The notes below the pieces were generated by a model that searched no databases, was not told the DNA's origin, and saw nothing but the letters and a program-made list of their open reading frames with translations. A program made the translations under genes and the position numbers. DNA of 64,000 bases from Bostrychus sinensis (lineage: Eukaryota > Chordata > Actinopteri > Gobiiformes > Eleotridae): contig CM036252.1 of NCBI GenBank assembly GCA_020698575.1, positions 11,232,492 through 11,296,491 of the forward strand, in the 5' to 3' direction. Each line of letters opens with the position of its first letter. Position 1 is the stretch's first letter. Shown one piece after another: positions 21,714-32,900 of this stretch.

Positions 21714-22308
21714 GCAGGCATCGGCAAGTCTTATTTAATGGTTTTTAATGCCATTTTTTTTACATTTTTAATGGCACAAACATACAATCACAGCGGCTTA
21801 AATTGTCTAAATTTATTTGCAAGTCTTGTAAAATAGAGTTCATAATGCACCAATAATGAAAGTCAAATATCCGATGTTTGGGAACAAAGTCGTTTCGCGC
21901 GACTATCACACTAATGCATGCTACGAAATGGTACATTATTATTTATCACGAATAAAACTACTAATGTCAGTGATTTGAATAATAATAACAGTGCTGGGAT
22001 GTCACACATTACCTCCTGTGTCACTGGGCCTATTCTATTTTACTTATTTATTCATTATTTAACCTGCTCCAGCTCTGCTTTACATTTAAATTCGCAGGCA
22101 CCTTAGATAATACTTGGAAACTGATACTTTTTAGATTTTAATACCATTTTACTACTGCCTTATTAGTAGAATTAATGTTATGTCTCTGCTCCTCTGGCAC
22201 AAAAATTTCCTTCAAGATTAATAAAGTTATATCTTAAATTTTTAATGCCAAATTTAATGCCATTTAAGGTCTGAATTTTCACAAAATAAATGCCCCACAG
22301 GAACCCTG
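21714..22308. mobile_element. hAT-like element (CAGGGTTCCTGC ends) containing an L2 3' fragment
   Basis: Ends CAGGGTTCCTGCAGGCA and TGCCCCACAGGAACCCTG are inverted. About 22030-22240 matches the L2 3' region at 6598-6828 (CTCTGGCACAAAAATTTCC, ATTAATAAAGTTAT), so the LINE fragment sits inside. Confidence 0.7.
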
Positions 22309-22860
22309 CTCATAATATCTCACAATGGAAGAATCCACTAACACAACTGTTTCTTTACTGACCCCTGGCGCTATCTCGCAATGGTAAATCTTCACTTAAC
22401 TTTATCTTAGTTAATACAAAGTTTTTTTTAGGGTGCGCCCATGTGTTTTTATCTAAAGATGTGACTGTTTTTTCTTTTCACTGTGGTATTTTTTAATAAT
22501 TGCTACCGTTTTCTACTGCACAACAGACACACACACACACACACAGACAACAACAAACTGAGATATGTACAATAATTACAGCCTCAAAACTAGAGGTCAG
22601 CGAGAGGTCAATGCACTTTTAAAGAGACGGCTTCAACAGAATTCAAAATCCACTAAAGACAGACCTGCCATTTTGTGAACTTCAGCTCAGTCACAAACGT
22701 TTTGTCACATAATTGATGAGGAAAGAGAAAACAGAAATTATCGTTTTGTGCATTTGAGAAGAAAGCAAGAAGCAGGTAAAAGATGCGAGATTTCCTTTTG
22801 AAGCAGCAAATAAATGAAATTGGTTCATTGTTTTGAGTTTTTCCAACCCTCTAGAATTGA

Positions 22861-23392
22861 TTAAAGGGGCTAAATTATTATTTTTTCTGAGCTTTTGTTA
22901 CCATGTTATAATGTTCCCTCATAAAAAACATACCTGGAGTTTTATTTTACTCATGTCTGTTTGAGTAATCCTGTATTCTGTGGCGCTGAGTTTCTGAGGC
23001 CTCAGAAAGCCCAGTTCCACAAACCTCCGCCTCTCCCACGAAGCCCCGCCCACTCCAGGAAGCACCGACCAATCAACAAGCCCTCTACATCCAGTCTGCT
23101 GTCTGTTATTTATCAAAAAACAGTGTACAGCTCTGTTTCCACTGATTCCTCTCAGACATTTTTGTAGTAAAATGGCATCATACAAAAAGTTTAAGGACGT
23201 GAATAGCTTTAGTTTTCTCGGATTCTGTTACAAAGGCCGTAACAATCTCCACTCTGCTGGTCTTTTCAACTGTTTCTTTAAGGCAGGAGTAATTATAAGA
23301 GTTTATTTTAATCACATTTTGTTTTTATGCAGTTCTAGTGGTGACCAAGATTGGTTTAAAAAGATAAATATAAGCCTAAAATAGCCCCTACT
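22861..23392 (+). mobile_element. Family A miniature element (near full length)
   Basis: Starts TTAAAGGGGCTAAATTATTA and ends CCTAAAATAGCCCCTACTA. The interior carries CATACCTGGAGTTTTATTTT, GAGTAATCCTGTATTCTG and CAAGATTGGTTTAAAAAG, shared with the other copies. TTAA at the ends may be the target site. Confidence 0.75.
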
Positions 23393-23578
23393 ATAACCTC
23401 ACGTATTGCTCATTAGGGTTACACGTGTACACAGTGGGAATACCCTTCTGAAAGTATGTTACATTTAATTTTAGGCGTCCATTTTTGTTTTGGAACTATG
23501 TGCTTCACGGCAGTATCCTTCCGCCCAGCAGACTAGAGCCATGCATCTCTTTGCCAAACACCTTTCTAAACCATTGAC

Positions 23579-24210
23579 TAGAGGTCGACCGATATCGGTT
23601 TTTCTAGGGCCGATGCCGATTTTTTAAATTCAGAGCAGCCGATGGCCAATGAACACTGACAATTTTTGGGGGGACCATTTTGTAGGGGCGATTTTCTTAA
23701 TTTTATGAAAGAAATTATTATATAGCCATTTGTCTTAGTAATGCTTATTAAAACACAAACAAATATGTTAGAATTGGACAGTGAGAACAGTTAAAGATGA
23801 GTTTTTTGAGAAAACCAATAAGGCAACTTCAATCATTTTGATCTACGAGGTTCTGTGCCAATTCCTCTCGAGTGTCTGATAAAATCTTGTTCCATGACTG
23901 GCAGGCACTTCAGCGATGTCGCCCCACATTTACATAAAGTTGACTTCAATTTAACTCAAAACTACGCTCAGGTCGCTTGATTGGCGTCGCTCGGCACGTT
24001 CGAGACGCTTGTCGCCTGGAGATGAATGGTTGCTTCAGTCGCTCGAGTCGCCGTTGGTGTGAGTCTAACATTTGAGCCCAAACAGCTACAAGATGGTTGG
24101 GGAAGCTGGGGTCCTTCAGTCACATGGCTGTCCGGACATGTGCCTGACCAAAAATGTTATCGCATTAAAGGGCAAGAATCGGCCGATTGCCTATTGACTA
24201 AAAATTACTA
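23579..24210. mobile_element. hAT-like element (TAGAGGTCGACCGAT family), right end lost
   Basis: The left end TAGAGGTCGACCGATATC and the interior (AATTGGACAGTGAGAACAG) match the complete copy at 54071-54621. The right terminus stops at about 24210 without the inverted end. Confidence 0.7.
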
Positions 24211-24284
24211 AAAGTTCAAAGTCTGTATCATCATCAAGTGTTTTTGACTTCAGTGGGCAGCACGCTCAACGCACAACATTAAAG

Positions 24285-24560
24285 TCACTATATTCTGCTT
24301 TTACTCATATTTTAAACCAATCTTAGTCACCTCTAGCACAGCAGGACGTTTTACAACCTTAAAAAAATCATTATGTGACTAAAAGAAAACGTTTTCAATA
24401 AGTACTCTACTGGTGCCATAAAAAAAAAAAACAGGTGAAGAGACCAGCAGGGGGCAGCAGAGTGGTGCGAGCTTTTGAACAAAACACAACTCCAGGTATG
24501 TTTTTGATGAGTGAACATTATAACATGGTAGAAAGAGGAAAAAGTTGATAGTTGTAGTTG
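24285..24560 (-). mobile_element. Family A fragment, internally deleted
   Basis: Contains AAACCAATCTTAGTCACCTC, CAGGTGAAGAGACCAGCAGG and ACAACTCCAGGTATG in the inverted order of the 22861 copy. Confidence 0.6.
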
Positions 24561-25419
24561 ATTTTACTACAATTCAAAAATCTTTTAAAAGACGTAACAT
24601 TTATACTCGCTAATATTTTACGTATATTCAGATAATTTTACAGAACTTCAAAGTAAGATTTTGAGCAGTAATTCCACCCACCCATTTTAATTATACACAA
24701 CACATTAATTTAAACATAAATAACTTACTACTTAATACTGTGCAATTTTGTTATATTATTATCTATTTATATTTTGATTTTGTTATATTATAAATCACAA
24801 TTAGTCCATCAGTTTAAAAACTCAAAACAACGAGCCGTTTGTTGTAAATGGTGAAAAAATGAGAAATATTCACAGCTGAATTTCAGGCACAAAACTCATA
24901 AGCTTTGCAAAAAAGGGAGCGTCTCAATGGTAAAACATCACAGCGCCATCCAGTGGTCCGGAGGCGAAGGCAGGAGCGAAAAGCCGTGTCCCAAAAATGA
25001 ATGGAAGACATCGGAGCCACAAATCCATAGCAAAAAACCCACAGCGATGGATCTCGTCTCAGGCCTCTGTAGCGGTTTGTGTGGGAGAAAACATGGGTCC
25101 CACGCTGATGAATAATTAAACTGTGGATCCTGTAGCACCTTGTGAAGATCTGAAAGTCGTCCGTCGAGCAGCAAAAAGACACGAGTCCAGTGTCAGACCA
25201 CAAACGGGAGTCAGCAGCAAATCTCATGTCCTCGTGTGTGTTGCAGACGTTTACAGGATCGTCTTTCTACTTGTTCCAGGGCTGACCACGCAAAAAAACA
25301 GCCGCCTTATTATGATGTCATCAGTCTGCGCCTTAAGAAAAAGACCAGCCAAATCCGAGAGGTTCTGGCTTTAAACAATTCTTATGTTTTTAACCCTGTC
25401 AGCTATGGAATTATACTGC
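24561..25419. other. Intergenic, nothing recognised
   Basis: AT-rich then average composition. Open frames on both strands at about 24.9-25.4 kb overlap each other and have no recognisable domain or splice context. Confidence 0.4.
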
Positions 25420-25925
25420 TTTGGTTGGTTTAGACCTGGTTTAGTCCCGGTTTTGACCCTGGTTTTGTTGATGGTGTTGTCCTGATTTATCACTGGTTTA
25501 GTCCCTGGTGTAGTCCTTGGGTTAGTTCATGGTCTAGTCACGGTTTTGAGCTGGTTTAGCACTGGTTTAGGCCGGTTTAAGTCCAGGGTTTTGACCCTTT
25601 CTTAGACCGGGTTTAGTCCTAGGTTAGACCTGGTTTAGACCTGGGGTTAACATGGGTTTGACCAGGATGATTCCCTGGTTTAGTCGTAGTTTAGTCCTGG
25701 TGTAGACTTGGTTTAATCCCTAGTCTCAGGTTTAGACTCTGGTTTGGACCTGGTTTAGACCTGGGGTTAACATGGGTTTGATCAGGATTAGTCCCTGGTT
25801 TAGTCTTAGTTTAGTCCCGGATGTAGACTTGGTTAAGTCTCAGGTTTAGTCATAATTTAGACTTGGTTTTGACCTGGATTAGTCCTAGTTTATACCTGGT
25901 TTAGTCCCTGGTTAGACCTTGTTTA
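25420..25925. repeat. Degenerate TGGTTTAGTC repeat tract
   Basis: Many imperfect units such as CTGGTTTAGTCCCGG and GACCTGGTTTAGACCTGG. Same motif as the sh3d19 intron minisatellite but far more diverged. Confidence 0.85.
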
Positions 25926-26344
25926 GACTAATTTAAAGATGATACTTGGTGGGAGAAGTTTGAGTATTTTCTACTCTCTGTAGGCGCAGGTTTATGACAT
26001 CATAATAAAGCGACAGGTTCTTTGTGGTGATCGTCCTGAGTCAACAACTACAAAGATGCTCCTGGAACGTCAGACCGTCCCTTCAGTAGTTTACAGCAGT
26101 GGTTGATAAAATCCAAAGTGATAATTGAGTTCACATTTAAAGTCTTTGAGCACAGTGAAGGAACCGTAGCGATATCCTTTTTAAATTCCAGTGGATAAAA
26201 TGGAAAAAAAAAGGTTGAAAATCCAGCGAAGAAGACGAGAAGTGGAGAAAAGTGTCCATTTTGAGGACAACGTTCGAGGCATGCTCCACTATCAGTCCAA
26301 GAGATATCAACATTTTAATCAGGCACAGACCTCCACCAAGGCAC

Positions 26345-26435
26345 TCTCCGTATCTCGCAATGGTAAAGATGTAGTCCCCGCTTCTCCATCTTCAAGTTCA
26401 GGGGTAAATGCTCTATCCATTGAGCCACAGCCTTT
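26345..26435 (-). repeat. tRNA-like SINE fragment
   Basis: Shares TATCTCGCAATGGTAAAGA and GGGGTAAATGCTCTATCC then ATTGAGCCAC with 21605-21713. Confidence 0.6.
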
Positions 26436-26792
26436 ATACATCACAGCAAAGGTAAAGAAAACTAATCATGTGTTCCTTTAGTGACCCCTTGTGGCTGGAG
26501 TTAATATCTTTGTCCTTATCTCTGGACTAACAATCTTCACAACTTTAAAATTTCTTGGACGGAGAGTGGAGTTTGCACCATAAACTTCTCCACATAATGA
26601 ACGTGCGGAGCCATGCTTTCTTGGTAAGAAAGCTATCTATGTGTTGTTCTTGGTAAATAAATAATAATCCAGTGTTTCTTGGTGACAGCAGTTTCTACAA
26701 CAAACCACTGATAGCTTAATCTTTCAAATGGGACGTCCAGTAACCAGTAGGAGGTCTGCAGAGGTGACTGTGGTCCAAGTGTAGTGTATCGA

Positions 26793-26796
<4 letters not shown>

Positions 26797-26831
<35 letters not shown>

Positions 26832-26832
26832 G
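26797..26832. repeat. GTA trinucleotide microsatellite next to the dclk2 stop
   Basis: Runs of GTAGTAGTAGTAGTAG with one TAT interruption, ending about 5 bp from the stop codon of dclk2 and so inside its 3' UTR. Confidence 0.9.
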
Positions 26833-26837
26833 TGGTT

Positions 26838-26954
26838 CTAGACCATAGGGGAAGGAATCTGTCTCGTCTCTAGAGCAGGGGACTCTTCCAGGTCTAAGGC
26901 CTCTCCACTGGTCTGCTCCTCGGGGGTGCTCACAGTGTCCAAGGGAGGTTCGTC
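26838..26954 (-). CDS. dclk2: dclk2 terminal exon, short acidic tail
   Basis: Acceptor ATTTCTTTCAG after a 90-bp intron. Encodes 38 residues starting DEPPLDTVSTPEEQTSGEA and ending RQIPSPMV with stop TAG at 26838-26840. It keeps the frame; the rest of the 3' UTR runs left and its end is not placed. Confidence 0.8.
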   Translation of the reverse strand, partial: DEPPLDTVSTPEEQTSGEALDLEESPALETRQIPSPMV

Positions 26955-29900
26955 CTGAAAGAAATACATTGAAATAATAGCGTTTTAGATTAATAAAGGG
27001 CTCAAAATAATGAAATAAGCTACAACTGCAGTCTGGTCTATTACCGTGACCCAGGGGTGAGACAGGACTTCTTCAGCTGTGAACCGAGCGTCTATGTTCA
27101 CCTGCAGCATCTGACTGATCAGCATCTGAAGTAAAGGAAAACACGAGTGCATGACGTGAATCATGTGCTGCAGATTCACAGACAGACGATCTTCACCTGA
27201 GCACTGAGCTCCCTCTGCTTCACACTGAACAGTGAGGATTTCTCACCTGGAGGTTTACAGCACTTACTGAGCAGCCTCTCTATAATGTTTCTGATGTGTT
27301 TGCGTTGAGCTCACTGACTCTGACCCACACACTTTCACCTGCAGTTCCCCTGTTAACCACAAGGGCCCCTCAGTCTGCTGGACTGAAGGTTAATGAGGGC
27401 ACTGCTTACTTTGTAAATGATAAACTTGCTCTTAGCAGTGGAGTCTGGTGTGATAAATTACATTAAAAAGAATTGAAGTTATCTTTGTAGGCTGGAATAA
27501 TCTGAAAAGCCTATCCAAGCTAGAACTGGTGCCACATGTAGAAGTTCATTTCAGGCAAGTCAAAATTGTAGTCATTATCAATGAATAAAAGAGTTAAATA
27601 TACAGTATATTAATATTATAATACGTGTGTTTTCATACATTTTGTTTAGTGCTCCTAAATTTTTGATGGTGCTCCTAACCTTCCAAAGTTAGGAGCACCG
27701 GTGAAACCATGGAAAAAAGTAAATTTTGAGTCCTGTAGATATTAGAGAGGTAGGGCAGTGTAGAAACAGCTAATGTCTTTCCATAAACAGGGTTGGTATC
27801 ATACAGTTAAAGTTGTTGGCTGCTGCAAAGGTAAGTAATTTAGTGTAAAATAGTGTAGTGACTGTGCTGTACCTTAGCGGGCAAACTGATGGTGTCCCAG
27901 TCCGGAGAGGGGAACTCCAGTTTCCCTCTGAGGATCTGGTCAAACAGCTCCTCCTGGACGTTATTCTCACTGAGACAAACACAACAGTGTTAGTAAACAG
28001 GAAAAGAACCTGACATCAATGTAACTACTATGCTAAAAAATATAAAACTATGAACTAGCAGATTGCATTTAGTATAAGCAAAAAACAGCTAAAACTAGAG
28101 CTAGAAACCCAGTTGGATGCACTGTATAATTCCCACTGCATGACTTATTTCTCATGTTGTGTGTAATCTGTTGCTCCTGTGATACAAAGACTCAGCACAT
28201 AAAGATTTAATAAAACGTTCACTGACCTTCTAAAAGGAGGAAACCCACAGAGGAGGATGTACGTGATCACTCCGGCCGCCCAGATGTCCACCTTCAGACC
28301 ATAACTGTTCAAAAAGGTCATTTCATTATTAAAGCGAGTTCCCTGTATTAGTGGGCAAGTGATAAGGTCATGCTGTGTACCCGGTCTCTGCGATGATCTC
28401 TGGAGCGACGTACGTAGGCGTCCCACAGACCGTATACAGAGGACCCTCCACCACTGTGGCCAAACCAAAATCACCCAACTTTAAAGACTTGGTGCCGTCT
28501 GGATACTCACACACCTGCAGCACAGAGAAACACAGAAACATATTTAAATCTACTGAACAACTACTCTTCCTCTTGTCATATGTCATACAGGTTTTTAAAA
28601 TGACACATTAAGTTATTGTGTTAGCGGAATCCCATTTGAATATTTATTAGGGTTTTTTTCTATGATACACCTACATCGATACACATGACCTTTTATCGAA
28701 ATATCATTTTCTAGGAAGTGAATATCGATACACACAAAGTATCGATCAATAATATCGGAAATATCAAAATTAGAAATTTGTATGTAAAAATAAAACCAGA
28801 TATAGCTTTTTGGAGATCAATTTTGTGTTTTTAATTAAATAAAATGTTATATTCAACTTTCCTTCACTCTCTGTCTACTAGACATAATCAACGTGCTTCA
28901 TCTGAGAGTAAACTTTTTGGCAAAAAGTTTCTGTATCAATTATCGATATGAAGGTGTTGAATCGTATCGTTCCAAATTAGCCAATATTGTTCTTGAATCA
29001 TATCAAAAAACTTCTAATCGATACATATCGTGTCGTTGCAAAAACATACTGTTACACCCCTAATATTTATTATCTATAAAAGCTATAAAGTGTGGTTTAT
29101 CACTGTGCATGAGCTAAATATTTTGGTCTGGCAGTAAAATGTGTGCTTTTCCTCTTTATTTGTGATTAAAATAGCTCCACATTACTTAAGTCTACTCTGA
29201 ACCAAGCCAAACTTTCTATAGAAGGTTAAGAAAGGTTATCGAATAACCCTAGCTTATCAGGTCACCTTTCAACTACAGTCATATGGCACAATTAAAGCAC
29301 CAATGCAGTAAAAAAAATACTGGATATGTTAAATAAGCATTAAGAAAGCAAATAAACATTTTGTCTGTGTATTTACCAGCAGGTTTTCAGGTTTGATGTC
29401 TCTGTGAACTATATTCATTCGGTGCAAGTATTTGATGGCTCCTGCCAGGTTAAAGACCATGGCACTGGCGTCTCGCTCACTGTACTTGGTCGACGAGGTG
29501 ATGGCATCAAACAAGTCTCCGCCCTGAAAGAAAGGAACAAAGGTGAAACTAAATTACTTCTCTGTCCGGGAATAAAATGGCATTTTAAGGGACTGATCAA
29601 GCAAAATCTCAATTCAAAGTCAATAAACAGAAAAAACAGGGCAGAAAATATTAGAAAAAATTAATGCAATAAATATGTTGAAAATAATGATATTACTGGC
29701 AATATTTGGATACCCTTAATAAAACTTTATTAACCAGAAGTTAGACAGAAGTTAAATTAAATTATTTTCATTTATAAATACAGGGCTCTGGATTTACTGA
29801 GAAAACTGAGGCTAAACCCAGTCAAGGACTAAATATTTATTATTTAAGTGATGTTTTTGATTTCGTTAAGGCTAGGGCTGTCGCGGTGAGAGAATTTCCC

Positions 29901-32900
29901 CTGCGGTAATTATATGCGGCTCAACACCGCGGTGGGCGGTATGGGCGGTATAGCATAAGCTAATAATAACACCTGAAAAAATGACAGGTCCACACAAATT
30001 TTGATTATAAGTTAATTACATAGTTAAGCCTCTGCTTTAACAAAAACCCGAAGCGCGTGTAACGTGGTAGCTTTAGAAAAACCCACGTCACCAGGTGAGT
30101 GGATCGTCAGTCGAGTCTACAGCTCCTCCTCTGAGTAACGCGTAAGCCCAGTGTCTGCTTGGGAAGCGGTTACACGTTGATTTATACTTCCACATCAAAT
30201 CAACGGCAACGCAGAAATATGAAGGGTTTTCAACGCTGTCGAGCCAACTGCGGTAGTTTGGTGTCAGGAAGCCTTTTCCTTTCTCACCATTAACCCTCTG
30301 TTCTCCACTCCCAGCGTCTCTGAGCGCATATACGTGCGTAAACATTAAATGCTTCATGGTTTACAGTAAAATTAAACTGTGCATCCCATTAGTGCATCAT
30401 TAAAATGATAAACTGCAGTTACCGCGGTCGCTTGTGCCCCAATGCGGTCGGATTACTAACAGTTAGGTTAAGTTAAGTTAAGGCTCTTTCTGTCAGTAAA
30501 TTACAATGTATTTTTTCCAATGCTTATATTGTGTTTGCCAAAGGAGCAATAAATAAAGTCCAATATATTGTGCAGCCTGACAAAAATTGACTAATATATG
30601 GTTAGAAAGGAGTAAATAACATAAAATAATCCAGTAATCCAAGCTGTACCTTGACGAGCTCCATGACCAGAAACAGCTGAGTGGGCGTCTCGTCCACCTC
30701 GATTAACTGGATAATACTCGGGTGTCTGACTCTCCGCAAAACAGCGACTTCATTCTCGATCAGATGTTCCTGAGACAAACAAGCCACACGCAATTAAAGT
30801 CTGTTCATTCATCTTTTCACACTTATTGCTTTGGGCCTTAGGCGGGGTACATCCTGGACTCTGACCAATAAACCACATCTCAGACACCATTCCCTCTCAC
30901 ATTCATTCACTATGGGACATTTAGATTCTCCAGTTCACCTGTACATGCAGACCCCACTGTAGTCAGCCTGGCAATCGAACCCACAACCTCCTTGCACTAA
31001 CCACTACTTTACTGTGCACCCCTTAAACTATTCTTCATATAAAAAAACAGGTTTGCATCCTGTGTGTTAAATGGTACTTAGCTTTACCTTCCCACTGCAG
31101 CGAGCTTTGTCGATGATCTTCAGAGCGTACTCCTGTCCCGTCGCCCTGTCGATCAAAAAACACACTCTCTTTACAAAAACAAAGTAATTGTTTCAAATAC
31201 CACACAGTGTATCTTGAATATAGCAGTAACGATAAGACTTGATAATCAGGGCTTGACATTAACACTCGCCAACCAGCCAAATGCAGGTAGATTTTTATTT
31301 TGGCTGGTAACACAAACTCCCACAAGCCACTTTGGTTGAATTTTATTTTCTATATCTTAGAGGTTAGGCCTGAATTTATGTTGCTCTTCTCAACACCAGG
31401 GCTGCACGATATGGAGAAAACATGCGATATTCGATAACTATGTTGAAAATTGCGATAATATTATTGCGATATTTGAAAATAGAGCCTACTTTTCGAACAT
31501 AGTAAGTTAAATTCACAAAAAAGTAAGTTTCTGTATTTACAAGTCAAAACAGCGACAAAATCAAAACTTAACACAGACTAAACCAGGAATAAAACAAGGC
31601 TAAGCTGTGACTAAATTAATTAAATTACCACTAAAACTGGACTTTTTAAACATTTTTATTTAGTCACAACACATGTTCTTTTAAGGCTCTGGTGGAAAAT
31701 GATTCTTCAGTGTAAATCTCTGTCAGATGGAAGACCACAGCGTTATTGTGATATATTTAGATTCTTGTGATACGGATATTGCGTTTGCTGATATTGCGAT
31801 AACAATAATTTTGCGATATATCGTGCAGCCCTAGTATAAAGTAATTCATCATGCTTAAAGAAAAAACATTTAAACAAAATAACATGCACAGAGTTATAAT
31901 TTATTCTGCCTAAACCTGTTTGTTAATACAGTATTTGACAGATCCTTGCTCATGTACATAAACCAAATTTTACATTTCCGTATACTATAAAATAAACCCA
32001 AATAAAAGTAAAAACACTAACTGGCTAGCACCTTTTGACAAACACTAGCCACGGTGGCCAGTGAGCAAAAAAGTTATTGTCAAGCCCCGTTGATAATATT
32101 TGAATCCACTTTGTCGTAAGTTTCCACTGTCACTGCTTTCACAAACTGCTTTTTACTAATTTAGTCCTAAAATAAAGCTCTGATTGGTCAAGTTTCAACT
32201 GTCTGTCATAATAAATGCCGTAACGTTATCGCAAGCTTTACGATGTGTGTTATTATGATGAATTTGTAAAGTTTTGTGCAGGTCTATTCTCGCAGCACAA
32301 AGACATGGAAATGCAATCTCCAATATCACCACCAGATGGCGCTAAAACCGAACACTGCGCCTTTAAAATGGGTTGAATATTGCTTTTTTCACCTCTCCTC
32401 ACACTCCTTCACCACAGCAAAGTTTCCGTCTCCGATCACTTTCCCCACTTTGTATTTCTCATTGATCATCGATGAAGAGATCAGCAGGTTACCATTCACT
32501 GCAAAAAAACAAAACAGAATCCTCAGTGTCTACTTTTTATAAATACTTTTTTTTGGGCTAAACTTTTTACTTTTACACAGATAAATGATCAAAAGCCTGA
32601 CCTTCCACATCTTCGTCTGGCTGCTCTGCTTCTCCGTTCACATCGGTGGACGAGGAACGTCGAGGAGAGGTCTGCTCAGGAAATAATGACGTTAATAAAT
32701 TAGTGTAAAATAATATTTAAACATGTAGTTGTGGATTATTTGGACCTTCAGGCTGCGGCGTGTCCCGGGGCTCGTGGGGGAGGGGCCACTTCTCGTTGTC
32801 TTTGTACCAGACTGCGTCTCATTGGCTGATTAAGAGCACAGATAAAATGGTCTTTTAATACTTTTACAGTATGTTGTTAAATATGGAGGACCGTGAGCGC

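Noticed and set aside
24883..25227. Minus-strand 114-codon frame in the intergenic region
   Set aside because: Three overlapping frames on both strands are open, no domain is seen, and no splice partner in frame could be found.
26191..26481. Plus-strand 96-codon frame starting MDKMEKKRLKIQRRR
   Set aside because: It runs into a SINE fragment, has no recognisable domain and lies in the presumed dclk2 3' UTR; it could be an old retroposed piece but support is lacking.
32746..32816. Alternative acceptor for the dclk2 linker exon (CAG before TCTGG)
   Set aside because: It would shift the frame relative to the preceding exon; the acceptor at 32825 keeps the frame and gives the conserved Ser/Pro sequence.
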